This document shows, piece by piece, positions 8,702-17,427 of a DNA stretch of 64,000 nucleotides (position 1 is its first letter; every line of letters begins with the position of its first letter). Source of the stretch: Nitrospira sp. (GTDB lineage: Bacteria > Nitrospirota > Nitrospiria > Nitrospirales > Nitrospiraceae). The translations under genes and the position numbers were made by a program. The stretch covers positions 1-64,000 of the forward strand of contig JADYYH010000044.1 of the NCBI GenBank assembly GCA_020853775.1, read 5' to 3'. Below the pieces are notes generated by a model. That model saw only the letters and a program-made list of their open reading frames with translations, was not told the origin of the DNA and ran no database searches.

Positions 8702-10042
8702 CTAGAGCGCAAGGAGGAGGTAAAGATCGTTCACGTTGGTCCCTGTGGGACCGGTAACAATGTGGCCTTGCAGCTTCTCGAAGAACGGATAGGCATCGTT
8801 ATTTTGCAGGGCATGAGGCAGATCCAGCCCCTTGCGACGCGCCCGCACCACCGTCTGACCATCCACCACGGCACCGGCCACAGACGTCGGCCCATCAGTC
8901 CCGTCGGTCGCAAACCCGGCCACCCACATATCTGGCAATCCAGCAATCTCCGGCGCGGCTGCTAAGGCGAATTCCTGCGCCCGTCCGCCCGTGCCCTCCC
9001 CTCGAATGGTGACCGTGGGCTCTCCCCCTGCGATGATGCAACAGGGCCGCTTGAGGGGCCGTCCATGGCCTGCAATCTCACGAGCCATGGCACCGAACAT
9101 TTTCGCGAGCTCCCTTGCCTCACCGGTGAGAGTCGTGGACAGAATGAGCGTGCGTAGCCCCTGCTGCGTGGCAGCCTTGGCGACGGCATCGACCGCAGCT
9201 TGATTGTCTCCGATCAGAATGTTGTCGACGCGGCGAAACAGCGCGGCGTGCGGCTTGGGCGTCTCTGCCGCGCGGCGCTTCATGCCCATCTTCAAACGGT
9301 TTCGCACGGAAATGGGAATGGCTCTGGAAACCTCGTATCGCTCGACAATCTCCCAGGCCTCCCGAAAGGTGGTCGCATCTGGCGCGGTGGGCCCTGATCC
9401 AATCGTACCAAGGTCGTTCCCGATGACGTCGGAGAGAATCACGCTGGCGACGCGGGCCGGAGTCGCCGCGGCCAGCTGTCCGCCCTTGACGCTGGACAGG
9501 TGCTTGCGGACGGCATTGATCTCATGGATGGTCGCCCCAGACCGGAGCAATAACTTGGTCGTCTGCTGCTTGTCTTGGAGTTCGATTCCAGAAACCGGGG
9601 CTGGGAGGAGGCTCGAAGCACCCCCAGACAGAAGCACGATAAGCAGATCGTTAGCCGTGAGTGTCTTTACCAACGCCATGACCTGGCGGCTGGCCTCAAG
9701 ACCGGCGGCATCGGGAATGGGATGCCCGGCCTCCACGATACGAATGGTGTGGGTCGGCGCGCCATGACCGTACTTCACCACGACCAACCCGTCGTCGATC
9801 CGCGGCCCTAATTGTTGCTCCAGCGCCTGCGCCATCCTGGCCGACGCCTTCCCCGCCCCGACCACAACGATGCGCTTGCATTGATCAAGAGAGTACTGAC
9901 GGAAACCGATGGTGAGATGTTTGCGCCCGACGTTGACCTGACGCCGCACCGCTTCGAATGGATCGACGGCGTCCAATCCCGCTCGGAACAGCCTGGCGAG
10001 AAGGGCTCTGGTGTGAGGCTGCGGGACGCCGACTTTTATCAT
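8702..10042 (-). CDS. Glycerate 2-kinase (MOFRL/DUF4147 family)
   Basis: A 446-residue glycerate kinase of the GckA/TtuD type that phosphorylates D-glycerate to 2-phosphoglycerate. Signatures are IVVVGAGKASARMAQALE near residue 57, YGHGAPTHTIRIVEAGHPIPD, LLIVLLSGGASSLLPAP, VRKHLSSVKGGQLA, and the C-terminal MOFRL domain with GGEPTVTIRGEGTGGRAQEFAL and FATDGTDGPTSVAGAVVDG. It begins six bases after the lytic transglycosylase stop and is followed after 16 bases by the dikinase gene, so the three are likely one leftward transcript. Product 2-phosphoglycerate enters lower glycolysis. Confidence 0.93.
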   Translation of the reverse strand: MIKVGVPQPHTRALLARLFRAGLDAVDPFEAVRRQVNVGRKHLTIGFRQYSLDQCKRIVVVGAGKASARMAQALEQQLGPRIDDGLVVVKYGHGAPTHTIRIVEAGHPIPDAAGLEASRQVMALVKTLTANDLLIVLLSGGASSLLPAPVSGIELQDKQQTTKLLLRSGATIHEINAVRKHLSSVKGGQLAAATPARVASVILSDVIGNDLGTIGSGPTAPDATTFREAWEIVERYEVSRAIPISVRNRLKMGMKRRAAETPKPHAALFRRVDNILIGDNQAAVDAVAKAATQQGLRTLILSTTLTGEARELAKMFGAMAREIAGHGRPLKRPCCIIAGGEPTVTIRGEGTGGRAQEFALAAAPEIAGLPDMWVAGFATDGTDGPTSVAGAVVDGQTVVRARRKGLDLPHALQNNDAYPFFEKLQGHIVTGPTGTNVNDLYLLLAL

Positions 10043-10047
10043 GCGGA

Positions 10048-11124
10048 CTACGGCAGCTTGTCTTGCTTGAAACAGCGATTCGGACAGGATTGCCGGGGCA
10101 CCTTAACCTGATAACTGCCCTTTGGCAAGTAATCCTTCGTGAACTCCGGATTGAGCATCTTCAATTCAAGGAAATAGGTGCCATACTCCTCGGCAATGGA
10201 GGTCAGGCGTCGCTGGGCTTCCTTAATGGTGACGGTGACCGTTTCGGTTTCCAGCGGCGGATAGAGATCCTTCTTGGTCAAACCGAGATATTTCTCCGGC
10301 TGGGAATAGATTTCCTTCGCCGCAATGATGCGCGCAACATAACGCATGGTTTCTCGCGGGCCATGCATCCGCCAGAAATCCGTGACATTCTGCTCCTTGA
10401 GCAATTTTCGCACGCGATCTTCACCCGCATTATAGGAGGCCATGGCCAGAAACCAGTCGCCCTGCAGCTCTCGGAGATAACGGAGGTACTTGATGGCCGC
10501 TTCGGTAGACATCTCCAGGTTGCGCCGTTCATCGAGCCAGCGTTCGTTGTGCAGCTTGTAGCGCTTGCCCGTGGAGTTAATGAATTGCCATGGGCCCGAC
10601 GCCTTGGCTCGAGAATAGGCTGCGGCGATGCACTTACTCTCGACCAGCAGCATGTATTTCAGGTCGTCCGGTAATCCGGCATCGGCGAGCTGCTTTTCGG
10701 CCGGCGCGAAGCACCGCCCCGTTCGTTTCGCCAGGATGATGCTCTCTCCTTGATCCTCGAGAAATTGGTAAAACTCATACTCGACGCGCTCACGCACTTG
10801 CCAATTATCCAAGGGAATCGATTGCCCGGCGAAGGTCAACTTGTCGGGCAGCTTGAATGAGCTCAAGAAGAACCGCTCGCCTTCCCGTTTGATTTCAGGA
10901 AGGATCACAAGGCGGTCTTCGAGTTCAGGCGCGCCCTCCGGTTCAGTTGCCATGGGGACTGCTCCGCGGTCGGATCCTGGGACGCGTGGCTCATCCCCCG
11001 AGCTCGGCGACGCAGGCGCTGGGGCTTTCGAATCCAACGATACTTCTGCAAACAATGGTGCCAATCCAAGCACCATGGTGACACCGACTACGAACGCCCG
11101 AAGCCCCCAATCATTGTTCCGCAT
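10048..11124 (-). CDS. Membrane-bound lytic murein transglycosylase (SLT domain)
   Basis: A 358-residue exported peptidoglycan lyase. Residues 1-27 look like a signal peptide (AFVVGVTMVLGLAPLFAE). After a proline-rich linker comes the MltD-like lead-in (DAGLPDDLKYMLLVESKC, with the catalytic Glu in LLVES), then SGPWQFINSTGKRY and MASYNAGEDRVRKLL, the SLT motifs. The last 60 residues (IAEEYGTYFLELKMLNPEF...LPKGSYQVKVP) resemble a single LysM domain. It is the first gene of the leftward unit with glycerate kinase. Close to MltD by architecture but shorter, with only one LysM-like segment. Confidence 0.88.
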   Translation of the reverse strand: MRNNDWGLRAFVVGVTMVLGLAPLFAEVSLDSKAPAPASPSSGDEPRVPGSDRGAVPMATEPEGAPELEDRLVILPEIKREGERFFLSSFKLPDKLTFAGQSIPLDNWQVRERVEYEFYQFLEDQGESIILAKRTGRCFAPAEKQLADAGLPDDLKYMLLVESKCIAAAYSRAKASGPWQFINSTGKRYKLHNERWLDERRNLEMSTEAAIKYLRYLRELQGDWFLAMASYNAGEDRVRKLLKEQNVTDFWRMHGPRETMRYVARIIAAKEIYSQPEKYLGLTKKDLYPPLETETVTVTIKEAQRRLTSIAEEYGTYFLELKMLNPEFTKDYLPKGSYQVKVPRQSCPNRCFKQDKLP

Positions 11125-11218
11125 GCCCGACGTATCCTTTCGTCACACTGAATGACCCATGCTATCAACAAGCCCCTGATGGGACAAGAAACTCGTCGGT
11201 TTGCTACACTCCACGATC

Positions 11219-11926
11219 ATGTCGACACTTTCGATGCTCAACGCCGAAATCATTGCCTGCACGCAATGCCCTCGACTTGTCAGTTACCGCGAATCCATTG
11301 CCGCCACGAAGCGCCGGCAATACCGAGAATGGCGGTATTGGGGAAAGCCGATTCCGGGATTCGGGGATCCACATGCCAGACTGTACATATTGGGTTTGGC
11401 ACCGGCGGCGCATGGAGGAAATCGAACAGGGCGGATCTTCACCGGCGATCGCAGTGGAGATTGGCTGTATGAGGCCTTGCATCGATTCGGGTTTGCTAAC
11501 CAGGCCACGTCCACGAATGTCGGTGACGGCCTGGTTCTCACAGACTGTTATATCGGCGCGACTGTGCGATGCGCGCCGCCGGCGAACAAACCCACGCCGG
11601 ATGAGTTCACAGCTTGCCGCCCCTTTGTGTTAGGGGAACTGCGCCTACTGAAGCAGGTGCAGGTGGTCGTCGTCTTGGGCAAGATTGCGTTTGATCACTA
11701 TTTCAAAGCGTGCCGTGAACTCGGGCAGGAGCTTCCCTCGCCGCTTCCGAAATTCGGTCATAGCCTCGCATATGAATTGCCCTGGGGGGTCTCCCTAATC
11801 GGCTCCTATCACCCTAGTCAGCAAAATACCTTTACCGGCAAGTTGACCAGGCCCATGTTTCACCGCATTTTTTCCGATGCGGCCAGACGACTCACGGGGA
11901 GCCGCCACGGGTCCCCCTCGGTTTAG
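11219..11926 (+). CDS. Family 5 (UDGb-type) uracil-DNA glycosylase
   Basis: A 235-residue DNA repair enzyme that removes uracil, and in this family also hypoxanthine, from DNA. Iron-sulphur cysteines are visible as CTQCPRLVSYRE near the N-terminus and the later RCAPP/ACRPF pair. Motif 1 is GLAPAAHGGNRTGRIFTGD, which lacks the catalytic Asp or Glu of families 1 and 4 and is typical of family 5; motif 3 is GSYHPSQQNTFTGKL. ATG at 11219 is preferred over a TTG 18 bases upstream, giving the usual N-terminus just before the first cysteines. It stands alone, facing the leftward transaldolase gene, with only six bases between the two genes. Confidence 0.9.
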   Translation: MSTLSMLNAEIIACTQCPRLVSYRESIAATKRRQYREWRYWGKPIPGFGDPHARLYILGLAPAAHGGNRTGRIFTGDRSGDWLYEALHRFGFANQATSTNVGDGLVLTDCYIGATVRCAPPANKPTPDEFTACRPFVLGELRLLKQVQVVVVLGKIAFDHYFKACRELGQELPSPLPKFGHSLAYELPWGVSLIGSYHPSQQNTFTGKLTRPMFHRIFSDAARRLTGSRHGSPSV

Positions 11927-11932
11927 TGGCAA

Positions 11933-12580
11933 CTATTTTTTCCCCATTGCCTCCCAGTCCGCGAGGAATTTCTTCAGGCCGATATCGGTCAGCGGGTGTT
12001 TGACCAACTGCTGAAACACCGAATAGGGCATCGTGCAAATATGCCCGCCTGCCAGCGCCGCTTCAACCACGTGTTGTGGATGCCTGACGCTCGCGACCAG
12101 GACTTGGGTCTTGTAATCATAGTTCTTATAAATCGTGACAATCTGGCGAATCAGCGCCATTCCATCGGAACTGACATCGTCAAGCCGGCCGATAAACGGG
12201 GACACGCACCAGGCGCCGGCCTTCGCAGCCAGCAGCGCCTGCATTGGTGAGAAACACAGGGTCACATTGACACGGATGCCTTCCGCAGAAAGCTTCTTGG
12301 TGGCGCGAAGGCCTTCAGGGATGAGCGGAACTTTCACGACGATATTCTTGTGAACTTTTGCCAAATCCCGGCCTTCTTTAATCATGGCCTCGGATTCGAC
12401 GCCGACGACTTCCGCACTAATCGGACCATCGACCATCTTGCAGATTTCCAGGAGCATTTCCTTAAAACTGCGCCCCTCCTTGGCCACCAACGACGGATTT
12501 GTGGTCACTCCGTCGATGAGGCCGAGGTTGGCGCCTTCTTGAATTTCTTTGACATTCGCCGTATCGAGATAGAGCTTCAT
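11933..12580 (-). CDS. fsa: Fructose-6-phosphate aldolase/transaldolase-like protein
   Basis: A 215-residue small transaldolase-family TIM barrel. It starts [13 protein letters not shown], followed by [13 protein letters not shown], the Schiff-base lysine in [33 protein letters not shown] and [10 protein letters not shown]. Proteins of this length act either as pentose-phosphate transaldolases (TalC type) or as fructose-6-phosphate aldolases; the sequence alone does not decide. The ribosome site AAAGGA lies eight to thirteen bases upstream of ATG. It would complement zwf at 31.8 kb in sugar phosphate metabolism. Confidence 0.92.
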   Translation of the reverse strand: MKLYLDTANVKEIQEGANLGLIDGVTTNPSLVAKEGRSFKEMLLEICKMVDGPISAEVVGVESEAMIKEGRDLAKVHKNIVVKVPLIPEGLRATKKLSAEGIRVNVTLCFSPMQALLAAKAGAWCVSPFIGRLDDVSSDGMALIRQIVTIYKNYDYKTQVLVASVRHPQHVVEAALAGGHICTMPYSVFQQLVKHPLTDIGLKKFLADWEAMGKK

Positions 12581-12739
12581 GAAGATGTCCTTTCTTTTCT
12601 CTTCAAATGTCTCGTTTCTTGTGCCACGTTTTATTCTAGAAGTAAGTCACAGGCAAGGCAACGGGTCAACGCCCCTATGATAAACTCGTTTCATGCCACA
12701 GAACAGTGAGCGTCATCAAATTTTCAACATTGCGCTGTA

Positions 12740-12759
12740 GGTCCGCACCTGTGCGGACC
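12740..12759. promoter_or_regulatory. 20-base palindrome ahead of a lipoprotein gene
   Basis: GGTCCGCAC-CT-GTGCGGACC is a nine-base inverted repeat with a two-base centre, ending just before the AGGAGG ribosome site of the lipoprotein gene that starts at 12780. It could be an operator or a 5' leader hairpin; no homologous copy was seen in the window. Confidence 0.45.
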
Positions 12760-12779
12760 AAATCAGGAGGACAAGCGAT

Positions 12780-13082
12780 ATGAGAGCACCAGTCTGGCTT
12801 CTAGCCATCGGTCTTCTCGCGGGAGGCTGCAGCCACAATCCTTACTTGGATAATTCATTGACGCGTTACCAGGGAAAAGACCGCGCATGGATCGAAAAGG
12901 AGTTGGGGCCGCCCGATGCAAAAACCACCCGCTTCTTCGGAGGGGAGAAGTGGACCTACAATCGAATTGCCGGAGGAAAAGCGGGACCTCCGCTGTTTAA
13001 CTTCAAGGCGAACGAATGCCAGATGATTTTGTTCTTTGATAAAGAGGATATGGTTTCTGACTCAACCTATTCGGGCTGTTAA
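12780..13082 (+). CDS. Small lipoprotein, BamE/SmpA-like
   Basis: A 100-residue exported lipoprotein: signal peptide MRAPVWLLAIGLLAGGC with lipobox LAGGC (lipidated Cys17), then a short domain DRAWIEKELGPPDAKTTRFFGGEKWTYNRI and ILFFDKEDMVSDSTYSGC. The pattern of a helix, a GxPD turn and an aromatic GxxxWxY strand recalls the SmpA/OmlA (BamE) fold, but similarity is only by eye. Strong AGGAGG ribosome site seven bases upstream. Its TAA overlaps the TAA of the opposing YHS-domain gene. Function unknown; likely periplasmic face of the outer or inner membrane. Confidence 0.8.
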   Translation: MRAPVWLLAIGLLAGGCSHNPYLDNSLTRYQGKDRAWIEKELGPPDAKTTRFFGGEKWTYNRIAGGKAGPPLFNFKANECQMILFFDKEDMVSDSTYSGC

Positions 13083-13339
13083 CTCGAGAGCTGTTTTTCA
13101 AATGCGGTAGCGCATTCGCGGCTACAAAAGAAATACGTTTGCCCGCCGATTTGCTCTCTCACGGCATTTTCGCGAGGAACAAAGACACGGCAGACCGGAT
13201 CTTGCACCATGTGATTTCCGGATGCTCCGCTGTCACTCGACTTTTCCAATGCGCTACTTTGTCCGATTTTTCTCATGGCTCGACGAATCAGGTAGTAGAG
13301 GACGAGCAACAGTACCGTAATCAGAAATAATCTATACAT
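13079..13339 (-). CDS. Membrane-anchored YHS-domain protein
   Basis: An 86-residue protein with one N-terminal membrane segment (residues 4-18, LFLITVLLLVLYYLI) and a C-terminal YHS-type domain (MVQDPVCRVFVPRENA...QIGGQTYFFCSRECATAFEKQL). YHS domains carry conserved cysteines and occur in copper or other metal-related proteins; here the DPVC and FCSxEC elements are intact. Orientation suggests the domain lies in the cytoplasm after a short N-tail anchor. The 3' end is convergent with the small lipoprotein gene, sharing TTAA at 13079-13082. Confidence 0.82.
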   Translation of the reverse strand: MYRLFLITVLLLVLYYLIRRAMRKIGQSSALEKSSDSGASGNHMVQDPVCRVFVPRENAVREQIGGQTYFFCSRECATAFEKQLSS

Positions 13340-13555
13340 AGTGGCACGTCCCTATCTGACCCACGAAATGTTCCAGGTGAGCGCCTCACCATTCAAATGG
13401 TACCTGGACAAGTTACCAGGTCGTGATAATCCATTACGGGCATTACTAGGACCAAACGGCCCAGATACTTCCACGCTGATGAGGGCCTTTTCCCCTTACT
13501 CACACAGTACTTCAGATGGATGGTTTATCCTACAGCGTAATGTTATAAGCCCTTC

Positions 13556-13708
13556 ATGCATAAATGTGACAAATGCCGCGGAACAATGTTGCCGGAGCGG
13601 GCGGTTGATCTGAATGCTGGTTTGGCCATCACAGTGCTGGCTTGCCTGAACTGTGGCCGTCGAAAAGCAGCTGATGCGGAACCGAGACCGATCACGTCAC
13701 GACATTGA
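13556..13708 (+). CDS. 50-residue zinc-ribbon protein
   Basis: A short frame starting MHKCDKCRGTMLPERAVDL and ending with TSRH, containing two knuckles, CDKC (residues 4-7) and CLNC (30-33), spaced as in zinc ribbons. It resembles the 62-residue protein at 50.2 kb: both read MH-x-C-x-K-C-x-G-x-M-x-x-ER ... CLNCG. I found it by reading the 680-base gap between the YHS and dapB genes; it is too short for many gene callers. Function unknown; could bind RNA, DNA or a protein partner. Confidence 0.7.
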   Translation: MHKCDKCRGTMLPERAVDLNAGLAITVLACLNCGRRKAADAEPRPITSRH

Positions 13709-14019
13709 CCCGTTGCAGTAACAATCGACCGTAGAGCGCTCACATGCGATGAGTAGGGGGTGTAGCGACTCACCCTCTACAGTGTACCGTCCTCCTCTGG
13801 ACTTCCGTACCACCCCATTGCACGAAAAGCCTCCCTCCCTCTTCCTCCGGCCAACGTACAGAGCCGACTGACAGTTGCGCCTCATCGCGACGAACCGTTC
13901 TCCTTCTCATTTAATTGCGACTGGATCGAAATAGATGCAACGAAACGGGATTTGCTGAGGTTTCCTCCTGCGGAAAACACCTGGCCTTCCGAAAGAGATG
14001 GAATTGTTTGCAGAACCGA
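13709..14019. other. Intergenic, nothing identified
   Basis: About 310 bases between the short zinc-ribbon gene and the dapB stop. No convincing reading frame, tRNA or strong hairpin was found. Confidence 0.6.
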
Positions 14020-14823
14020 CTATTTGAGACTCAACACATCGAGCATGTCGTAAAGACCCGGTGGCTGCTTCACCAACCATCGCGCCGCCCGTAAGGCCCC
14101 TCGTGCAAAGGTGTCCCGACTGCTGGCGCGATGCGTCAGCTCGATGCGTTCGCCCATGGTGCCAAACATCACCGTGTGGTCTCCGACAATGTCGCCGGCG
14201 CGAATGGTCTGGATGCCAATCTCCCCCTTTTTACGCTCACCGATCAGCCCCTTGCGCGCATACACTCCCACCTGCCCCAGGTCCCTGTTGACCGCTCGAG
14301 CCAGAACTTCCGCCATTTTGAGAGCGGTCCCGCTGGGAGCGTCCTTTTTGAGCCGATGGTGCGCTTCGATGACTTCGATGTCATAGTCCTCGCCGAGTGT
14401 CTTCGCCATTTCCGCAATCACTTTGTAAATGACGTTCACCCCCACACTCATATTAGGCGAGAACACGCACGGGATCTGTTTACTCGCGCTTCGAAGTTCG
14501 TCCAATTCAGACGGTGAAAATCCGGTCGTCCCGACCACAATCCCACGGCGATGCTGAGCAACGATTCTTAAATGCCCGAGTGTCGCGGCAGGAGTGGTAA
14601 AATCCACAACGACTTCCCCTCGCTCCATCAGGCTTGACAGATCTTCGACGATAGGCACGCCTATCCGCCCGCAGCCGGCCACCTCCCCCGAATCCTCACC
14701 TAAAGCGTGATGGCCCTTGCTCTCCACAGCTCCTGCCAGGGTCAGAAATGCTGAATCTTTGACCAAGGACACGAGACGAGAGCCCATCCGTCCGGCAGCC
14801 CCAGTGACAACAACCTTGATCAT
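14020..14823 (-). CDS. dapB: 4-hydroxy-tetrahydrodipicolinate reductase
   Basis: A 267-residue NAD(P)H-dependent reductase of the lysine/meso-diaminopimelate pathway. Visible: nucleotide-binding VVTGAAGRMGSRLV at the N-terminus, DFTTPAATLGHLRI, GTTGFSP, the catalytic/substrate region EAHHRLKKDAPSGTALKMAE with the paired histidines and Lys, and RAGDIVGDHTVMFG. Normal family length. It is the last gene of the long leftward arg-lys operon, 29 bases after dapA. Confidence 0.96.
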   Translation of the reverse strand: MIKVVVTGAAGRMGSRLVSLVKDSAFLTLAGAVESKGHHALGEDSGEVAGCGRIGVPIVEDLSSLMERGEVVVDFTTPAATLGHLRIVAQHRRGIVVGTTGFSPSELDELRSASKQIPCVFSPNMSVGVNVIYKVIAEMAKTLGEDYDIEVIEAHHRLKKDAPSGTALKMAEVLARAVNRDLGQVGVYARKGLIGERKKGEIGIQTIRAGDIVGDHTVMFGTMGERIELTHRASSRDTFARGALRAARWLVKQPPGLYDMLDVLSLK

Positions 14824-14852
14824 GGCATCATCCTTCAGAACGAACAGGCCAA

Positions 14853-15725
14853 CTACACCAAGCCAGCGGCCTTCAGTATAGTCAGCAGTTTTGCCTTATT
14901 GTCATGTCCCATAGGGCATAGCGGCAACCGTATTTCCGGCGCGATCTTGCCCATCAGGTGTAACGCTTCTTTGACCGGGATGGGGTTGGTCTCATAGAAC
15001 AAAGCGGTAAAGAGGGGATACAGCTCGTAATGCAGCACGCGCGCGGCCTCGAGTCTCCCCTCACGAAAAGCATTGACCAGTTGAGCCATCTTCGTCGGGA
15101 GAAGATTGGCTGTGACCGTAATGACGCCCTTCCCGCCAACCGCCATCATCGGCAGGGTCAACGCGTCGTCCCCAGCCAGGACGGTCAAACGTTCCCCGCA
15201 AAGCTGAATGATTTCGGACGCCTGCTGAACCGTACCACTTCCTTCTTTCACCGCCACGACCGTCGGACAGACGGTCAGACGCGCGATGGTGGACGGCAGC
15301 ATATTCACACCGGTCCTACCGGGGATATTGTAGACAACGAGGGGAAGGTCGACCGCTTCAGCCACCGCCTTGTAATGCAGAAACAGGCCTTCCTGTGTCG
15401 GCTTGTTGTAGTACGGCGTAATCAGCAGCGCGCCGTCCACACCGGCCGATTTGGCATGCTTCGTCAGTGCAATCGCTTCTTCGGTGCTATTGGATCCTGT
15501 CCCCGCCACCACCGGGACACGACGCCTCACCACTTCCACGGTGAAGGCCACCACACGCTCATGCTCGGCATGCGTCAACGTGGCCGATTCGCCGGTGGTC
15601 CCACAGGGGACAATCCCGTGGGTGCCGCTGGTGATTTGCCATTCGATGAGATCACCGAGGGCGCGCTCATCAAGCTTGCCGTTCTTAAACGGCGTTACAA
15701 TGGCGACTAAAGACCCTGTGAACAT
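14853..15725 (-). CDS. dapA: 4-hydroxy-tetrahydrodipicolinate synthase
   Basis: A 290-residue class I aldolase-type enzyme condensing pyruvate with aspartate semialdehyde. Features: MFTGSLVAIVTPF at the N-terminus, GTTGESATLTHAEH, TYYNKPTQEG-like ITPYYNKPTQEGLFLH, YNIPGRTGVN with the catalytic Tyr, and the Schiff-base Lys in VVAVKEGSG. I start at ATG 15723-15725 because a GGAG ribosome site lies six bases upstream and the family begins with MFxG; an ATG twelve bases earlier has no such site. Lies between lysA and dapB. Confidence 0.95.
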   Translation of the reverse strand: MFTGSLVAIVTPFKNGKLDERALGDLIEWQITSGTHGIVPCGTTGESATLTHAEHERVVAFTVEVVRRRVPVVAGTGSNSTEEAIALTKHAKSAGVDGALLITPYYNKPTQEGLFLHYKAVAEAVDLPLVVYNIPGRTGVNMLPSTIARLTVCPTVVAVKEGSGTVQQASEIIQLCGERLTVLAGDDALTLPMMAVGGKGVITVTANLLPTKMAQLVNAFREGRLEAARVLHYELYPLFTALFYETNPIPVKEALHLMGKIAPEIRLPLCPMGHDNKAKLLTILKAAGLV

Positions 15726-15758
15726 GGGGCGCTCCATCAAGGAAGATAAAAACCCAAT

Positions 15759-17021
15759 TTAGGAAAGAAACTCCGGCACCTCTTCGCCCCGGATCAGGTC
15801 GTCGTAACTCTCGCGCGACCGAATCACGTGATACTGCCCTTCGTGCACCAAAACCTCCGGCACGCGAGGACGCGAATTATAATTGGAGGACATGACAAAG
15901 CCATAGGCGCCGGCGCTCATCACGGCCATAAGATCTCCGGCGCCCATTGCCGGCATAACCCTATCCTTCGCCAAAAAATCCCCTGATTCGCATACGGGGC
16001 CCACGACATCGACCGTTTTCTTCTCCCCGTGCGTCACCTTCTCATACACCGGCCGAATATCGTGATACGCATCGTAGAGACTGGGGCGGATCAAATCGTT
16101 CATCGCCGCATCCACGATCAGGAATCGTTTCGCTTCGCCGTCCTTCGCGTACAACACTTTCGTGAGCATCACCCCGGCGTTCCCGACAATCACGCGACCA
16201 GGCTCCATGATCAACACACACTTCAGATCACGCACCAACGGAGAAATCGCCTCGGCCAGGTCTTTCGGCTCCGGAGGCGTTTCATCGGAATAGGTAATGC
16301 CCAAGCCACCACCAATATTGACGTACCGGAGGGGAATGCCTTGCTCGGCCAGCGTCTGCACCATCGTCAAGACCTTCTTCAGCGATTCGACAAACGGAGT
16401 CACTTGCGTCAATTGCGATCCGATATGGGCATGCAATCCCACCACTTTGATATGGCTGAACGCCGCGGCATTCTTGAATTCTTCAATCGCACGATCGGCC
16501 GCAATGCCGAATTTGCTCTTTTTTAAGCCTGTGGAAATGTAGGGATGCGTCTTCGGGTCGATGTCGGGATTGATCCGCAAAGCCACGCGGGCCTTCACGC
16601 CCATCGATGTCGCCACTTCATTGATGGCCTGCAACTCCGCAGATGACTCGACATTAAACATCAGGATGTCGGCCTTCAACGCGTCGCGAATTTCTTCCGG
16701 CTTTTTCCCCACCCCGGCAAACACGATCTTCGAGGCCGGCACCCCCGCCTTCATGGCGCGGAACAGTTCTCCTCCGGAAACGATGTCTACCCCGCTCCCT
16801 TCTTTGGCCATGAGTCGAAGGACCGCCAGGTTCGAATTGGCCTTCATCGCAAAGGCCACAATGTGCGGGATATTCTTAAAGGCGCCGTCATAGACCCGGA
16901 AGTGCCGGACTAAGGTGTGGTGACTGTAGACATAACAGGGCGTGCCCACTTCCTTCGCAATACGCGAAAGCGGCACATCTTCACAGTACAATTCCCCATT
17001 CCGATATTGAAAGTCATGCAT
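15759..17021 (-). CDS. lysA: Diaminopimelate decarboxylase
   Basis: A 420-residue fold-type III PLP enzyme that decarboxylates meso-diaminopimelate to lysine. The PLP lysine is in IVAFAMKANSNLAVLR, followed by EGSGVDIVSGGELFRA, HIGSQLTQVTPF, the glycine loop NIGGGLGITY, the EPGRVIVGNAG motif and the C-terminal VGPVCESGDFLAKDR with the substrate Cys-Glu. Typical length. It follows the small lipoprotein gene after about 100 bases and precedes dapA by 33 bases. Confidence 0.97.
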   Translation of the reverse strand: MHDFQYRNGELYCEDVPLSRIAKEVGTPCYVYSHHTLVRHFRVYDGAFKNIPHIVAFAMKANSNLAVLRLMAKEGSGVDIVSGGELFRAMKAGVPASKIVFAGVGKKPEEIRDALKADILMFNVESSAELQAINEVATSMGVKARVALRINPDIDPKTHPYISTGLKKSKFGIAADRAIEEFKNAAAFSHIKVVGLHAHIGSQLTQVTPFVESLKKVLTMVQTLAEQGIPLRYVNIGGGLGITYSDETPPEPKDLAEAISPLVRDLKCVLIMEPGRVIVGNAGVMLTKVLYAKDGEAKRFLIVDAAMNDLIRPSLYDAYHDIRPVYEKVTHGEKKTVDVVGPVCESGDFLAKDRVMPAMGAGDLMAVMSAGAYGFVMSSNYNSRPRVPEVLVHEGQYHVIRSRESYDDLIRGEEVPEFLS

Positions 17022-17124
17022 GGTAATAATCCTCGATCAACAAGTCTGAACCGGCCCGTACCCCCGTGTCGCCGACAGTCGTGGCGAATGAGGTTCGCCG
17101 GGATCATGTGTAACAGTCTGGCGC

Positions 17125-17427
17125 TTATCTGGTTCCCATCGATCTCCACGGCGGCGTCGGCAGAGGGTCCGGTTCGGGGGGAATCGGCGCCTCTTCGATC
17201 GTCAGCCCGCTTGGAGCGCTGGGCCGTGAAGCCGATCCTGTCACGTTCGCACCGGCGGACAATAATCCTTCCCGCCTCAACTGCCGTTCGATGATCGGCG
17301 CCACCCCGACGTCTTCCGGTGGAACCGGCGCACCCAAGACTCCGCATCCCGCCAGAACTCCGAACGATAGAATCGTCAACAAGAGAGGCCACTCGATGGC
17401 CACGCGCCTCGCAGCGGCGGGCCTCAT
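17125..17427 (-). CDS. Small LptM/YifL-like lipoprotein
   Basis: A 100-residue predicted lipoprotein: basic start MRPAAARR, hydrophobic stretch PLLLTILSFGVLAGC (lipobox LAGC, lipidated Cys about 28), then CGVLGAPVPPED and a proline-rich tail. The CGxxGxxxxP pattern right after the lipid Cys and the location directly upstream of lysA are features of the YifL/LptM group, where the E. coli member helps LptD oxidation and assembly. This protein is longer than E. coli LptM, so homology is tentative. Its start overlaps the argH stop by four bases. Confidence 0.65.
   Translation of the reverse strand: MRPAAARRVAIEWPLLLTILSFGVLAGCGVLGAPVPPEDVGVAPIIERQLRREGLLSAGANVTGSASRPSAPSGLTIEEAPIPPEPDPLPTPPWRSMGTR

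Noticed and set aside
13341-13613. A 90-residue frame starting just after the YHS gene
   Set aside because: It overlaps the more convincing zinc-ribbon frame and has no ribosome site or motif.
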